This document shows, piece after piece, positions 17,864 through 27,345 of a stretch of 64,000 bases of DNA. Origin of the DNA: a bacterium (GTDB taxonomy: Bacteria > Zhuqueibacterota > Zhuqueibacteria > Residuimicrobiales > Oceaniaggregativiventaceae); contig JAKQNP010000032.1 in the NCBI GenBank assembly GCA_029565675.1, forward strand, positions 291,779 to 355,778, written 5' to 3'. Numbering within the stretch: position 1 is the stretch's first letter; each line of letters opens with the position of its first letter. The notes beneath the pieces were generated by a model, which saw only the letters and a list, made by a program, of their open reading frames with translations, was not told the origin of the DNA and searched no databases. Position numbers and translations under genes: made by a program.

Positions 17864-19366
17864 CTAAATGGCCAACAGAGCGACCGCTGTATAGAGAAGA
17901 GCTGACACCAACGCCGCTGCGGTCGCCAATGGCAGTTGCGTCAACACATGATCCATCAAATCACCACAGCAAGCCAAAGAAGAGAGAATTGTGGTATCAG
18001 AAATGGGTGAGCAATTATCACCATAAACCGAGCCGCCGGTTACCGCGGCAAAACAAAGGGTGATAAAAAACGGATCCGGGTGAACAGACCAGGCCAGCGG
18101 CATGGCTATCGGAAAAACCACAGCATAAGTCCCCCAGGAAGTCCCAATGCTGAAAGAGATCAACATGGTGATAAAAAGCAAGATCGCCGGCAATAAAAAA
18201 GGCGCAATCATGTGACTGGTGGTCCGGATGATAAACTGAGCCGTGCCCAGAGCACCGGATACTGACCCCATTGTCACAGCCAAGCCCAATATCACCGCTC
18301 CGATCGTCACCCCTTTACAACCATCAATAAATCCTTCCATGATATCTTTGAGCGCCATTCCCTTACATGCGGCAACAATCATGGCGCTCAACACGGCCAG
18401 CATGAAAGCCTCGGAGACCCGCAGTTTCCCGAACAGCAGATAAGGCAAAATCGCCACCCCCAGCAGAACTCCAATCGGCACGAGAAAGTCCGCCCAACCA
18501 ACCCGATACGATTGTGGAACTTTCATCACACACAATTCATTCGACACCAGCGGTGCAGCACCATCGCGGTTCAATTTGTTCTCCTCGCGCGCCCGGATGA
18601 TTGCCTGATGCATGCGCCGACCGCACCAGGGCAGTTTTTCCCAGCTGAAGAAAAAAGTAAGCAAAACAGCTATCCATGAATAGAAATTGTAAGGAATAGC
18701 TTTGAACAAGTAGCTTTGGCTAACCTGGAGATCGGCGAAAAGCGGAGTGGTGCCGACGATCAAACTGCCAATATAGATCGGCCAGACATTGAACGGCAAA
18801 AGAGTTGCAATCGGTGACGCCGTTGAATCGATGATATAGGTCAACTCTTCGTGGCTTACTTTTTTGGCATCACAGACCGGCCGCGAAGTTGAACCTGCCA
18901 ATACGGTGCTGATCGTTCCACCTTGATGGAAAACCACGCCGAGCAAAAATGCAAAAAGTTTGGCACTGCGAGGGTCGCGCACAAAACGGGTGCCAATGCG
19001 TTGTGCAAAAAAAAGAGCCCCGCCGGTTTTGGTCCATAAACCGATCAATCCACCCAAACACCACAGATACACCAGCAAAATTTCGCCATATTTCTGGCTG
19101 CCGATCGAAGGGATGAGAAACTCTTGTACAACATTGATTTTCCCGCTGATCAGACCGCCTGCCAGAATTCCAAAAAAAAGCGATAAAATCACTTCGCGGG
19201 TTAAAAAACAAAGGGATATGGTCAACAACGGCGGCACGAGAGACCACAAGCCGAAATCACCGCTGTTGTTTTCCCTCAACCAATCCGTTTGCGTGCGGAT
19301 GATCACCACTGCTGTCAGGACAAACAAGATGAACAGAATTTTGCGAGGTTTCAAACCATACCTCAT
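17864..19366 (-). CDS. Na+/H+ antiporter, NhaC family
   Basis: 500 residues with about 11-12 membrane segments. The N-terminal Leu-Val-Pro-Pro-Leu-Leu-Thr-Ile with Phe-Leu-Thr-Arg-Glu-Val, the Ser-Thr-Ala-Ser-Pro-Ile-Ala region and Gly-Asp-Asn-Cys-Ser-Pro-Ile-Ser-Asp-Thr-Thr near the C-terminus are the conserved NhaC blocks. It exchanges sodium for protons across the inner membrane. Its ATG overlaps the stop of the upstream symporter gene by 4 bases, so translation of the two is probably coupled. Confidence 0.92.
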   Translation of the reverse strand: MRYGLKPRKILFILFVLTAVVIIRTQTDWLRENNSGDFGLWSLVPPLLTISLCFLTREVILSLFFGILAGGLISGKINVVQEFLIPSIGSQKYGEILLVYLWCLGGLIGLWTKTGGALFFAQRIGTRFVRDPRSAKLFAFLLGVVFHQGGTISTVLAGSTSRPVCDAKKVSHEELTYIIDSTASPIATLLPFNVWPIYIGSLIVGTTPLFADLQVSQSYLFKAIPYNFYSWIAVLLTFFFSWEKLPWCGRRMHQAIIRAREENKLNRDGAAPLVSNELCVMKVPQSYRVGWADFLVPIGVLLGVAILPYLLFGKLRVSEAFMLAVLSAMIVAACKGMALKDIMEGFIDGCKGVTIGAVILGLAVTMGSVSGALGTAQFIIRTTSHMIAPFLLPAILLFITMLISFSIGTSWGTYAVVFPIAMPLAWSVHPDPFFITLCFAAVTGGSVYGDNCSPISDTTILSSLACCGDLMDHVLTQLPLATAAALVSALLYTAVALLAI

Positions 19367-20757
19367 ACTTTTAAATCTTGCCTGGAAATTTCCTTTTCCG
19401 AAGCCGCCACCAACGCTGCAACTGCCGCATCACTGGTGATGTTAACCACCGTGCGAAACATATCCAGGATGCGTTCCACTCCCAAAATCAACGCGATGCC
19501 TTCCAGGGGTATGCCTATTTGTTTGAGAACGATCACCAACATCAATATCCCGACACCAGGCGCTCCGGCCGTACCGATGGACGCCAACAGCGCCGTCAAG
19601 ACCAAAGTAAGTTGAGCGCTCAAATTCAGCTCGATGCCATAGACCTGCGCGATAAACAGAGCAGAAACAGCTTGGTACAATGCCGTCCCATCCATGTTGA
19701 TCGTTGCACCCAGGGGCAGGACAAAACTCGCAATGTCATTCTTGATCCCCAGATTCTCTTCGCTGCACCGAATCGTTACCGGCAAAGTCGCCGAACTTGA
19801 ACTTGTGCTGAAAGCGATGAGCTGAGCCGGTCGAAGCCCTGCCAGGAATTGCCCGTATTTCAAGGGGGTGAACATTCCGACCACCAAAGGATAAATCAGC
19901 AGCAAGATCAACTGCCCCAAAATAACCACACCGGCATAACGCATCAGGGCAAAGAGAATTGCGACCCCAAACGAACCCACAACTGAGGCGATAAGAGCAA
20001 ATACACCAAATGGCGCCAACAGGATAATCAAGTCGACAATTTTTGTCATGATTTCATTGATGCCGACAAAAAAACCGGTAACCGGCTGCATTCGCAACGG
20101 ATCCAGCAGCGACAGCGCAATACCCAGAAATAGGGCAAAAAAGATCACCTGCAACATATTGCCCTGACTCATCGCTTGGATTGGATTTTCCGGGATAATA
20201 TCGAGCAATATTTGAATGATCGACTGGTCACTGCTCTGCTGCACTTTTTCTGCAGCGGTTTGGCCATAATTCATCAACAACTCTTGGCGAAGTTGGATTG
20301 GCAGGGTTTCACCAGGACGCAGTAAATTGCCAAGCAGCAAACCAAGCAGAATGGCGAGTGAGGTGGTCAGCAGAAACAGACCCAAAGTTTTCAACCCGAT
20401 TCGCCCCACCTTTTTTATATCGCCAAGGCTGGCAGCTCCGACGACCAACGAAGCGAAAACCAGGGGAACCACGATCATTTTGATCAAACGAATGAAAGCC
20501 GTTCCGATCGGTTGCAGGACCACCGCCTGCTCACCCCACAACAATCCGACTATTGCCCCACATACCAATCCCAGCAGTATTCTGCTGGGCAAGTTCAGCC
20601 TGAACCACAGGCAATTGAAAAGCAAAAACAACAAGAAAGTGAGGGCCAGACTGGCCAACAACCGCATTCCAAAGGAGAGGTCAGGAAATGAAAGAGAAAA
20701 AACCAACGCTGAAACACATGCAGCACATGCGGTTACAAGAACAATCCTTTTGCTCAT
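19363..20757 (-). CDS. Dicarboxylate/amino acid:cation symporter (GltP/DctA family)
   Basis: 464 residues. The family signatures are clear: Ser-Ser-Ser-Ser-Ala-Thr-Leu-Pro in hairpin 1, Asn-Met-Asp-Gly-Thr-Ala-Leu-Tyr in TM7 (the NMDGT motif), and Gly-Thr-Ala-Gly-Ala-Pro-Gly-Val in hairpin 2. About 60 extra N-terminal residues form two more hydrophobic segments than most GltP proteins have. It imports glutamate, aspartate or C4-dicarboxylates with sodium or protons. The downstream NhaC antiporter overlaps by 4 bases, so the pair may cycle sodium. Confidence 0.92.
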   Translation of the reverse strand: MSKRIVLVTACAACVSALVFSLSFPDLSFGMRLLASLALTFLLFLLFNCLWFRLNLPSRILLGLVCGAIVGLLWGEQAVVLQPIGTAFIRLIKMIVVPLVFASLVVGAASLGDIKKVGRIGLKTLGLFLLTTSLAILLGLLLGNLLRPGETLPIQLRQELLMNYGQTAAEKVQQSSDQSIIQILLDIIPENPIQAMSQGNMLQVIFFALFLGIALSLLDPLRMQPVTGFFVGINEIMTKIVDLIILLAPFGVFALIASVVGSFGVAILFALMRYAGVVILGQLILLLIYPLVVGMFTPLKYGQFLAGLRPAQLIAFSTSSSSATLPVTIRCSEENLGIKNDIASFVLPLGATINMDGTALYQAVSALFIAQVYGIELNLSAQLTLVLTALLASIGTAGAPGVGILMLVIVLKQIGIPLEGIALILGVERILDMFRTVVNITSDAAVAALVAASEKEISRQDLKV

Positions 20758-21013
20758 ATTTTCTCGTTTGTGACAAAAGTTGATCTGCGACAGAAGGATT
20801 CAATTTGTGATAACACACGGATTCTTGCTTCTTTTTATTAATGAAATCGAAAGAAAGATACAAGAAAAAAACGTCATTTATTTAATGCCAAGCCCGCCAA
20901 CACGCTCGCCCGGCTGTTCGGAAAAAACTTGCGATTGAGGCAGCAATCCAATATATTTTCTTCTGAATAATCCAACTCCCAGGCCTTCCAAACGGTTGCA
21001 GTTGAGGTTTTAG

Positions 21014-22093
21014 ATGGCAAAAAATTTTTCTTCCAAAGAGCGCTGCTTGACAGCTTTTTCGCATCAACAACCGGATCGCGTTCCAATCGACTATCTCTAC
21101 AATCCGGCAATCGACCGCCGTCTAAAAGCCCACTTTGGTTTGCAATCCAACGATAACGAACGGCTGCGCCAGGCTCTGGGGGTCGATTTCCGCGCAATCG
21201 AAGCCCCGTATATCGGGCCCAAATTGCATGCTGATAGTTCCAATATACAGGTGGACAACTGGGGTCGGCGTAAAAAATGGGTGGAGCACGAGTGGGGTGG
21301 GTATTGGGATTATTGCGACTGGCCGCTGCAATCAGCCGATCTGGAAACCATCCGGCGTTGGCCGCTTCCCTCGCCGGATGATTTTGATTATCAAACCATT
21401 CGCCGCGACTCGCGCAAATACGAAGAATATTGTGTGGTCGTCGGCCATCCGGGTGTTCCGGATATCATCAATTCGAACAGCATGCTCCGCACCATGGAGC
21501 AGGTTCTGGTCGATTTGATCACTGACGATCCAGCCGGACTGGAACTGATCGATCGCTCTGCACAAATCTGGTTGGAAATCATGCGGAGAACTCTTGAGGC
21601 CGGCGAAGGGCGCATCGACCTGCTCTGGCTGGGAGAAGATTTGGGCACCCAGCGCGGGCCGGTCATCAGTCTTGACCTTTACCGAAAACACATCAGACCG
21701 CGCCATCAAAAATTCGTCGATCTGGCCAGAGAATACCAGATCGCCACCATGATTCATTCTTGCGGTTCAAGCAGCTGGGCGTTCGATGATTTCGTCGAAA
21801 TGGGAATAGCGGTTGTGGATACCTTGCAGCCCGAAGCCAAAAACATGCAACCAGCTGAATTGAAAAAACGCTGGGGCGACAAACTTTGCTTTCACGGGAT
21901 GATCTCAACCGCCGGCCCGCTGGCTTATGGCACACCGGCAGAAGTCGCAGCCGACGTCCGCACCACACTCGATATCATGATGCCAAACGGCGGCTACGCT
22001 TTGGCTCCGACCCATGATATTCAGGACAATTCACCCACGGAAAATGTGGTGATGATGTACAAAACCGCGCAAGAGTATGGCGTCTATCGATAA
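21014..22093 (+). CDS. Uroporphyrinogen-decarboxylase-like methyltransferase family protein
   Basis: 359 residues, with GAGG seven bases before the ATG. The opening Ser-Ser-Lys-Glu-Arg-Cys-Leu-Thr-Ala-Phe-Ser-His-Gln-Gln-Pro-Asp-Arg-Val-Pro is characteristic of the UroD/MtaA/CmuA superfamily outside true HemE. Later motifs Asp-Leu-Gly-Thr-Gln-Arg-Gly, His-Ser-Cys-Gly-Ser and Ala-Pro-Thr-His-Asp-Ile-Gln fit the corrinoid-dependent methyltransferase branch, with His and Cys as possible metal ligands. No corrinoid protein or partner methyltransferase is nearby, so the substrate is unknown. Confidence 0.8.
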   Translation: MAKNFSSKERCLTAFSHQQPDRVPIDYLYNPAIDRRLKAHFGLQSNDNERLRQALGVDFRAIEAPYIGPKLHADSSNIQVDNWGRRKKWVEHEWGGYWDYCDWPLQSADLETIRRWPLPSPDDFDYQTIRRDSRKYEEYCVVVGHPGVPDIINSNSMLRTMEQVLVDLITDDPAGLELIDRSAQIWLEIMRRTLEAGEGRIDLLWLGEDLGTQRGPVISLDLYRKHIRPRHQKFVDLAREYQIATMIHSCGSSSWAFDDFVEMGIAVVDTLQPEAKNMQPAELKKRWGDKLCFHGMISTAGPLAYGTPAEVAADVRTTLDIMMPNGGYALAPTHDIQDNSPTENVVMMYKTAQEYGVYR

Positions 22094-22124
22094 ATTGTGG
22101 TGCAGAACCCGCGCAACTGAAAAA

Positions 22125-23390
22125 TCAGACAGGCAGATGGTGTCTGGGCGATTTTTTTACCCAAACCTGTACCAGTTTGACGATAACGTCTACTGCTTTC
22201 TGCATATCCTGGACTGAAATCCACTCCTGACGCGAATGGAAATTGTGGCCGCCGGTGAATAGATTGGGGGTCAGCAGCCCTGCAAACGACAGGCGGGCGC
22301 CATCAGTGCCGCCGCGGATGATATTTCGAATCGGTGTCAAGCCTGCTTCGGCAATCGCTTCGACGGCATATTCGACTACCCGGGGATCGCGATCCAACAT
22401 GTACTTCATATTGCGATAGGATTCTTCCACTTTAAGCTCGATTTTCGCTTTGGAGTGTTTTGCCGCCACTTGGCCGCATATCGATTGCAAAAAAGCTTCT
22501 TTTTCCTTCAATCCTTCGACAGTAAAATCCCGCACCAAAAATTTGACAACCACGGATTCGACTGATCCGGTGATGGCGTGCGGATGGAGATACCCTTCGC
22601 GCTTTTCAGTGTTTTCTGGCGACAGTCGATCTGCCGGCAATTTGTCGATCACCTGGCTGGCAATCTTGATCGCATTCACCAGCTTGTTCTTGGCATAACC
22701 GGGATGAACGTTGACGCCGGTAACGGTCATGATCGCCGAATCGGCACAAAAAGTTTCGTCCTCGATCTCCCCTGCCGTCTCGCCGTCGATGGTGTAAGCA
22801 TAGTCTGCACCGAATTTTTCAACATCGAAATGCTCGGTGCCGCGGCCCACTTCTTCATCCGGCGTTATGGCGACTTTGATCGTGCCGTGTTCAATTTCAG
22901 GATGGCTGACCAGGTAAGCCAACGCATCCATGATCTCAGCGATCCCGGCCTTGTTGTCAGCACCCAACAGCGTTGTCCCATCGGAGGTGATGATGTCATT
23001 GCCGATTTGGCTGCCAAGCAACGGATTTTCATCCGCCTTAATCACCACCCCCGATTCAGTGGATAAAACCAAATCACCACCCGCATAGTTGAGGTGGATC
23101 ATCGCATTAACTCCTTTGCCTGAGACGTCGGGCGAGGTGTCCATATGAGCAATGAGACCAATCACCGGTACAGCATGCTCAGTGTTTCCAGGGAGAACGG
23201 CGGTAACATATCCCCATTCATCCATAACGCTCTCTTGCATTCCGAGCTCTTGCAGTTCTTTGACCAGGTATCGACCGAGCTCTTTTTGCTTTTCTGTACT
23301 CGGAAATGAGGACGATTCTTCAGAAGACTGGGTATCAAATTTCACATATTGCAGAAACCGATCAACGCACGAACAAGAATAACCTTTCAT
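22125..23390 (-). CDS. pepT: Peptidase T (tripeptide aminopeptidase)
   Basis: 421 residues, the usual PepT length, with AAAAGGAG upstream of the ATG. Zinc-site motifs of the M20B family are present: Ala-His-Met-Asp-Thr-Ser-Pro, Leu-Gly-Ala-Asp-Asn-Lys-Ala-Gly, Thr-Pro-Asp-Glu-Glu-Val-Gly-Arg-Gly, and His-Asn-Phe-His-Ser at the C-terminus. It releases the N-terminal residue from tripeptides in the cytoplasm. It converges with the UroD-like gene, 31 bases apart. Confidence 0.95.
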   Translation of the reverse strand: MKGYSCSCVDRFLQYVKFDTQSSEESSSFPSTEKQKELGRYLVKELQELGMQESVMDEWGYVTAVLPGNTEHAVPVIGLIAHMDTSPDVSGKGVNAMIHLNYAGGDLVLSTESGVVIKADENPLLGSQIGNDIITSDGTTLLGADNKAGIAEIMDALAYLVSHPEIEHGTIKVAITPDEEVGRGTEHFDVEKFGADYAYTIDGETAGEIEDETFCADSAIMTVTGVNVHPGYAKNKLVNAIKIASQVIDKLPADRLSPENTEKREGYLHPHAITGSVESVVVKFLVRDFTVEGLKEKEAFLQSICGQVAAKHSKAKIELKVEESYRNMKYMLDRDPRVVEYAVEAIAEAGLTPIRNIIRGGTDGARLSFAGLLTPNLFTGGHNFHSRQEWISVQDMQKAVDVIVKLVQVWVKKSPRHHLPV

Positions 23391-23585
23391 GGTTTTCTCC
23401 TTTTACCTGGATTCAGAATTAACTGGAAATTCATCTGTTGAACTTTTGCTTTTGATGGTTTTGCCGTCCACCCCCCAGGTGCACGGCAAATTTTATTGCC
23501 AATACACTTGTTGGACAATCCCTTGCGCAGATCAGATTCAACGGCCCAATCCGCTCGCCGTTCGCGTTTGCATGACAAAAATCTC

Positions 23586-23614
23586 TTGGCATCTTGCTGT
23601 GAAACATGTATATT
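23586..23614 (+). promoter_or_regulatory. Candidate sigma70-type promoter for the small lipoprotein gene
   Basis: TTGGCA at 23586-23591 and TATATT at 23609-23614 with a 17-base spacer, placing the start of transcription about 20 bases before the lipoprotein ATG at 23640. Confidence 0.6.
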
Positions 23615-23639
23615 TTTTATCAAACCGATGAGGAGTAAA

Positions 23640-24134
23640 ATGAAAAGAATTGTTTTTGCGCTGCTGGTGATTTGTTTTGTAATTGCCTGTAAAAATCAAC
23701 CGCACGACCAGCCCTATCAGTCTGACCGTGAACCAAACGGTGGCCTTTTGCGCATGACCATTGAAGGCAGGCCGATGCACGATCGGTTCTTTGTCGCTCA
23801 ATTTACACCAAAGGGTGAGTTGTTCGAAACCGACAACCTGCAGCTGTTTAATTATAACATCGATTCGGAAAAATATCCAAAACTGCTCATCAGCATCGAT
23901 CATCTGGAAAATGAGCTGAAAAATTGGCAAAAACAAGCGTTCCCGCTGGATGTTTTTGCTTTGATCCTTGAAGAAAACACCGTGCCGCTGCAGGCAAAGG
24001 GCGAATTGTGGATCGATAAAATCGACGAGCGATTCATTCACGGATCGTTTTCCGGGGACTTGATCCATCCGGAAAATGGCACGCAATTCCCGCTGCGCGG
24101 AGAGTTCAAGGCAGTGCTGCGCTATAACAGATGA
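23640..24134 (+). CDS. Small lipoprotein of unknown function
   Basis: 164 residues from the ATG at 23640, which follows GAGGAG. The signal sequence ends Phe-Val-Ile-Ala-Cys, so the mature N-terminus is probably the lipidated Cys at about residue 18. The rest is a soluble domain rich in charged residues and short beta-strand-like stretches, with no family that I recognise. A promoter is readable just upstream, so it is probably a single-gene unit. It converges with the small ORF on the other strand with 3 bases between them. Confidence 0.75.
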   Translation: MKRIVFALLVICFVIACKNQPHDQPYQSDREPNGGLLRMTIEGRPMHDRFFVAQFTPKGELFETDNLQLFNYNIDSEKYPKLLISIDHLENELKNWQKQAFPLDVFALILEENTVPLQAKGELWIDKIDERFIHGSFSGDLIHPENGTQFPLRGEFKAVLRYNR

Positions 24135-24137
24135 GTG

Positions 24138-24344
24138 TCATCGCTCCTTGCGGCGCTTGTAAGTGTGCGCCAGTTCCACAAACGTTTCCACCTCTTCAGT
24201 CATCTCCTCTGGCAGTTCTCCAGGCAGAAAAGCCGCTGCCTTGATCCATTCCGAATCTACATCCATGCCCAAAACCAAGTCTGATCGGTTGTCGCGCGTA
24301 TCTGCAACCCTATTCACATCCAGTCTGTTCACTGAAATGCTCAT
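24138..24344 (-). CDS. Small hypothetical protein
   Basis: 68 residues, acidic in the middle (Pro-Glu-Glu-Met-Thr-Glu-Glu-Val-Glu) and basic at the end (Lys-Arg-Arg-Lys-Glu-Arg). There is only a weak AAAGAG upstream. It lies downstream of the terminator of the flavin-reductase unit, so it would need its own promoter, which I cannot point to. It is kept because composition is protein-like and nothing else occupies the interval. Confidence 0.4.
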   Translation of the reverse strand: MSISVNRLDVNRVADTRDNRSDLVLGMDVDSEWIKAAAFLPGELPEEMTEEVETFVELAHTYKRRKER

Positions 24345-24370
24345 GTTGTGTCAACTCTTTGTTGCGGGGC

Positions 24371-24410
24371 AAAAAAAACCCCCGATGCACAAGATAGAAA
24401 CCTTCGGGGA
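24371..24410 (-). terminator. Rho-independent terminator after the flavin reductase gene
   Basis: On the minus strand CCCCGA and TCGGGG pair across about 20 bases and are followed by eight T. It lies 23 bases after the reductase stop codon and closes the long minus-strand run. Confidence 0.85.
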
Positions 24411-24432
24411 GTGAAACAAGGATAAATGCCGG

Positions 24433-25149
24433 TCAGTAGCCCAAAAAACTCTCAAAAAAGATACGGCGCTCGCTAATGCCGAGCCGCGACAGGTCTGATT
24501 TGATGGCTTCAACCATTGCCGGTGGACCGCAAAGATAAATGTCGGCATCGACCAGATCGGCCTTTATTTCCTGGAGAAATTCGGCGTTGATGAGCCGCCG
24601 CTCGCCAGGCCAACTGTCGTCATCCGATAGATCTGTAAAAGTGGGCAAATAGCGCCATTGCGAGCTGTGTTTGGCCAACTCGGTAAACTCGAGGTGAAAC
24701 GCGGCATGTTCAAAATCGCGATTCGAGTAGATCAATGTCGTCTGCGGAAGCAGTTCCTGGTGCATCGAATCGTGCAGCATCGAGTAAAAAGGCGTTATCC
24801 CAATTCCACCGGCGATCCAGATTGCCTTGCCGTTGGAAGGGGTCCGCAGGGCAAATTCGCCTTGCGGCCCATACAATTCTATGGGTTCGGTGCGCATCTC
24901 TGTCAGCGTCTGTTTAAAACCGCTGCCGGTCATGCGGGTGGCGATCCGCAGCTCGGGTTCCAGAGGGGCAGAGAGAAGAGTGAATGATCTCGCTGGCCCG
25001 CGTTCGTCTGGGTAGTGCAACTCTGGTAATTTAACAATGACATACTGGCCGGCAATAAATTCGAACTCTGCTGGCTTGGCAAAAGTGAATTCGCTGGTTC
25101 CCGCCACCAGCTGGCGATGATGGAGCATTCGACTTTTCCAACTGTTCAT
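24433..25149 (-). CDS. Ferredoxin-NADP reductase-type FAD oxidoreductase
   Basis: 238 residues. The FAD site Arg-Ser-Phe-Thr-Leu corresponds to the RxYS/T motif, Gly-Gly-Ile-Gly-Ile-Thr-Pro-Phe is the nucleotide-binding loop, and Cys-Gly-Pro-Pro-Ala-Met-Val near the C-terminus is the NAD(P)-domain signature. No ferredoxin domain is attached. The electron partner is not known. Its ATG overlaps the stop of rnr by 4 bases, and the gene ends the operon before a clear terminator. Confidence 0.85.
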   Translation of the reverse strand: MNSWKSRMLHHRQLVAGTSEFTFAKPAEFEFIAGQYVIVKLPELHYPDERGPARSFTLLSAPLEPELRIATRMTGSGFKQTLTEMRTEPIELYGPQGEFALRTPSNGKAIWIAGGIGITPFYSMLHDSMHQELLPQTTLIYSNRDFEHAAFHLEFTELAKHSSQWRYLPTFTDLSDDDSWPGERRLINAEFLQEIKADLVDADIYLCGPPAMVEAIKSDLSRLGISERRIFFESFLGY

Positions 25150-27299
25150 CGCGATTTGCCCTTTTTCTTTCTCTTAAATTCTACATCGCCATCGACTGGA
25201 ATAAAATCGATCAACCGTTCATGCCGAGAAACTCTGACGATTTGCACCATCAGACGGTCGCCGAGTCGATAGCGACGCCCGGTATTTTGCCCGACCAGGC
25301 TATAGTTTTTTTCTTCGAACAGATAATAGTCGTCTTTCAACTCACTGACGTGAATCAAACCATCGATCATAAATTGCGGGATTTGCACAAAGATGCCAAA
25401 ATTGACAATCCGCGAGATAATTCCGGCAAAGGTATCGCCGACATGCTGCTCAATAAACTCGACCTGCTTGAGTTTGACCGACGCGCGTTCTGCTTCCAGC
25501 GCGCGCACTTCATTCTCGCTGGCTTGTTGGCATTTTTTCTCAATCGAATCGATGGCGGGAGCTTCGCCGTTGTTCTGATAACTTTTCAACAAACGATGCA
25601 GCAAAAGATCTGGATAGCGACGAATGGGAGAGGTGAAGTGGCTGTAGTAGCGATAGGCCAGTCCGAAATGACCAAGCGGCTGAACGGTATACTTGGCTTT
25701 CATCATGGTGCGGATCATGGCATCTTGCAGAATCGTCTCGGCGGCATGACCGGTAAACTTTTGCGACAGATTTTGGAAAAATCGCGGTGTCAATTTGCTG
25801 GGCATTTCAGCCGTCACACCAAAGGCGGCGGTCAACTCCAACAGAGCGCGCACGCTGTCCTGGTCAGGCTTTTCATGAACCCGATAGACAAACGGCAGAG
25901 TCCGCTGCTGTTGCTCGGGCAAGATTTGTCCACCGAGCCGCGCTACACATTCATTCGCCAGCAACATAAACTCTTCGATCAATCGATGGCTGTCGAGGCG
26001 CTGCCGCGGACCCAAAGAGATCGGCACACCTTGTTCGTCAAGATCGATTTGCACCTCGAGGCTGTCGAAATCGATGGCTCCGCGCTTTTTGCGGTTGGCT
26101 ATCAATTTTTGCGATAAATGATGCATCTCTTGCAGTGTTGTTTGCAGTGGGTCATTCGTTTGACCATCGATTATCCCCTGCGCTTGTTCATAGGTCAGCC
26201 GTCGCTTGCTGCGAATAACCGTTTCAGCTACCTCATAGGAGTGAACAACCGCTTCCGCATCCAATTCGATCAACACCGAATAACAGAGCCGATCTTCATC
26301 CTGCCGCAGACTGCACATATCTGTCGACAATTCCGGCGGCAACATCGGAATCACGCCATCGACCAGATAGACAGAGGTGCCGCGATTCTGCGCTTCTCGA
26401 TCAATTGCGCTTTCAGCAGGGACAAAAAAACTGACATCTGCGATATGCACACCCAGCCGATAGCGATCGGAGTCGATCTGTTCAAGAGATACCGCATCAT
26501 CAAAGTCTTTGGCATCAGCGGGATCGATGGTAAAAATCAGAAATTCGCGCAAATCGCGCCGCTTTTCGATCTCAGCAACCCAGGATCGCTCCGCGATTGC
26601 TGCAGCTTCCCGGCGGACAGCGGGTGGAAAAGCGGCATCCAATTCGAAAGCCCGCGCAATCGACAGGACATCAACACCGGCCTCATCTGCAAAGCCGAGG
26701 ACTTCGGTGATGTGGCCTATAGGATTCAGATGCGCATGCTCCCATTCATCGATCACCGCAACAACCTTTTGTCCTTCCTGAGCATTTTTTTCTTTGCCTG
26801 CAGAGATGACGATATCGACCTGAATCTTGAGGTTATCAGGAATGACATAGGCATATCGCCGTCCGAAACGAAAAGTTCCGACGATCTGACTGCGCGCCCT
26901 TTCCAGGATCTCAACGATCTGGCCCTCAGGATGATCTCCCTCGCTGACGGCAAAAAGCCTTACCCGCACGTGATCCTGGTGCAGCGCCGTGCTCATGTTT
27001 TTGCGGCTGACAAATACTTCGGTGCCGTCTTCAGAGATGACAAAACCATATCCCTGTGAATTGACTCGCAGTACACCGCTTTTCTCCGCGGCACGCGCAA
27101 CGGCGCTGAAGCGATTGGCTTTTTGCCGATTGATCAAGTCTTCGGCTGCCATCCGCTGCAAGGTTTGCCGCAGATTTGCATACTCGGACTTGTCGATGGA
27201 GAGATTTTTTTCGATATCTTTGGTCCGAAAGACACGAGAGGGCGTGCGCTGTAAAAGCGCCAAAATCTGTTCTTGAAGGCTGGTAGATGTTTTTTTCAA
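25146..27299 (-). CDS. rnr: Ribonuclease R
   Basis: 717 residues from a TTG at 27299 that follows GAGG with a 5-base spacer; the open frame continues to a TTG at 27356 inside the previous gene without ribosome binding support. Domains in order: winged helix (about 5-70), cold-shock domains (about 75-220), RNB catalytic domain with Asp-Pro-Ala-Asp-Ala-Lys-Asp-Phe-Asp-Asp-Ala, then the C-terminal S1 domain (Gly-Ile-Ile-Ser-Arg-Ile-Val-Asn-Phe-Gly-Ile-Phe-Val). It degrades structured RNA 3' to 5' in the cytoplasm. A short Lys/Arg-rich tail ends the protein. Confidence 0.94.
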   Translation of the reverse strand: MKKTSTSLQEQILALLQRTPSRVFRTKDIEKNLSIDKSEYANLRQTLQRMAAEDLINRQKANRFSAVARAAEKSGVLRVNSQGYGFVISEDGTEVFVSRKNMSTALHQDHVRVRLFAVSEGDHPEGQIVEILERARSQIVGTFRFGRRYAYVIPDNLKIQVDIVISAGKEKNAQEGQKVVAVIDEWEHAHLNPIGHITEVLGFADEAGVDVLSIARAFELDAAFPPAVRREAAAIAERSWVAEIEKRRDLREFLIFTIDPADAKDFDDAVSLEQIDSDRYRLGVHIADVSFFVPAESAIDREAQNRGTSVYLVDGVIPMLPPELSTDMCSLRQDEDRLCYSVLIELDAEAVVHSYEVAETVIRSKRRLTYEQAQGIIDGQTNDPLQTTLQEMHHLSQKLIANRKKRGAIDFDSLEVQIDLDEQGVPISLGPRQRLDSHRLIEEFMLLANECVARLGGQILPEQQQRTLPFVYRVHEKPDQDSVRALLELTAAFGVTAEMPSKLTPRFFQNLSQKFTGHAAETILQDAMIRTMMKAKYTVQPLGHFGLAYRYYSHFTSPIRRYPDLLLHRLLKSYQNNGEAPAIDSIEKKCQQASENEVRALEAERASVKLKQVEFIEQHVGDTFAGIISRIVNFGIFVQIPQFMIDGLIHVSELKDDYYLFEEKNYSLVGQNTGRRYRLGDRLMVQIVRVSRHERLIDFIPVDGDVEFKRKKKGKSR

Positions 27300-27345
27300 A
27301 AGTACCTCGATGGCGAATGTCAACGCCGACCCATTCGACAGGCGT

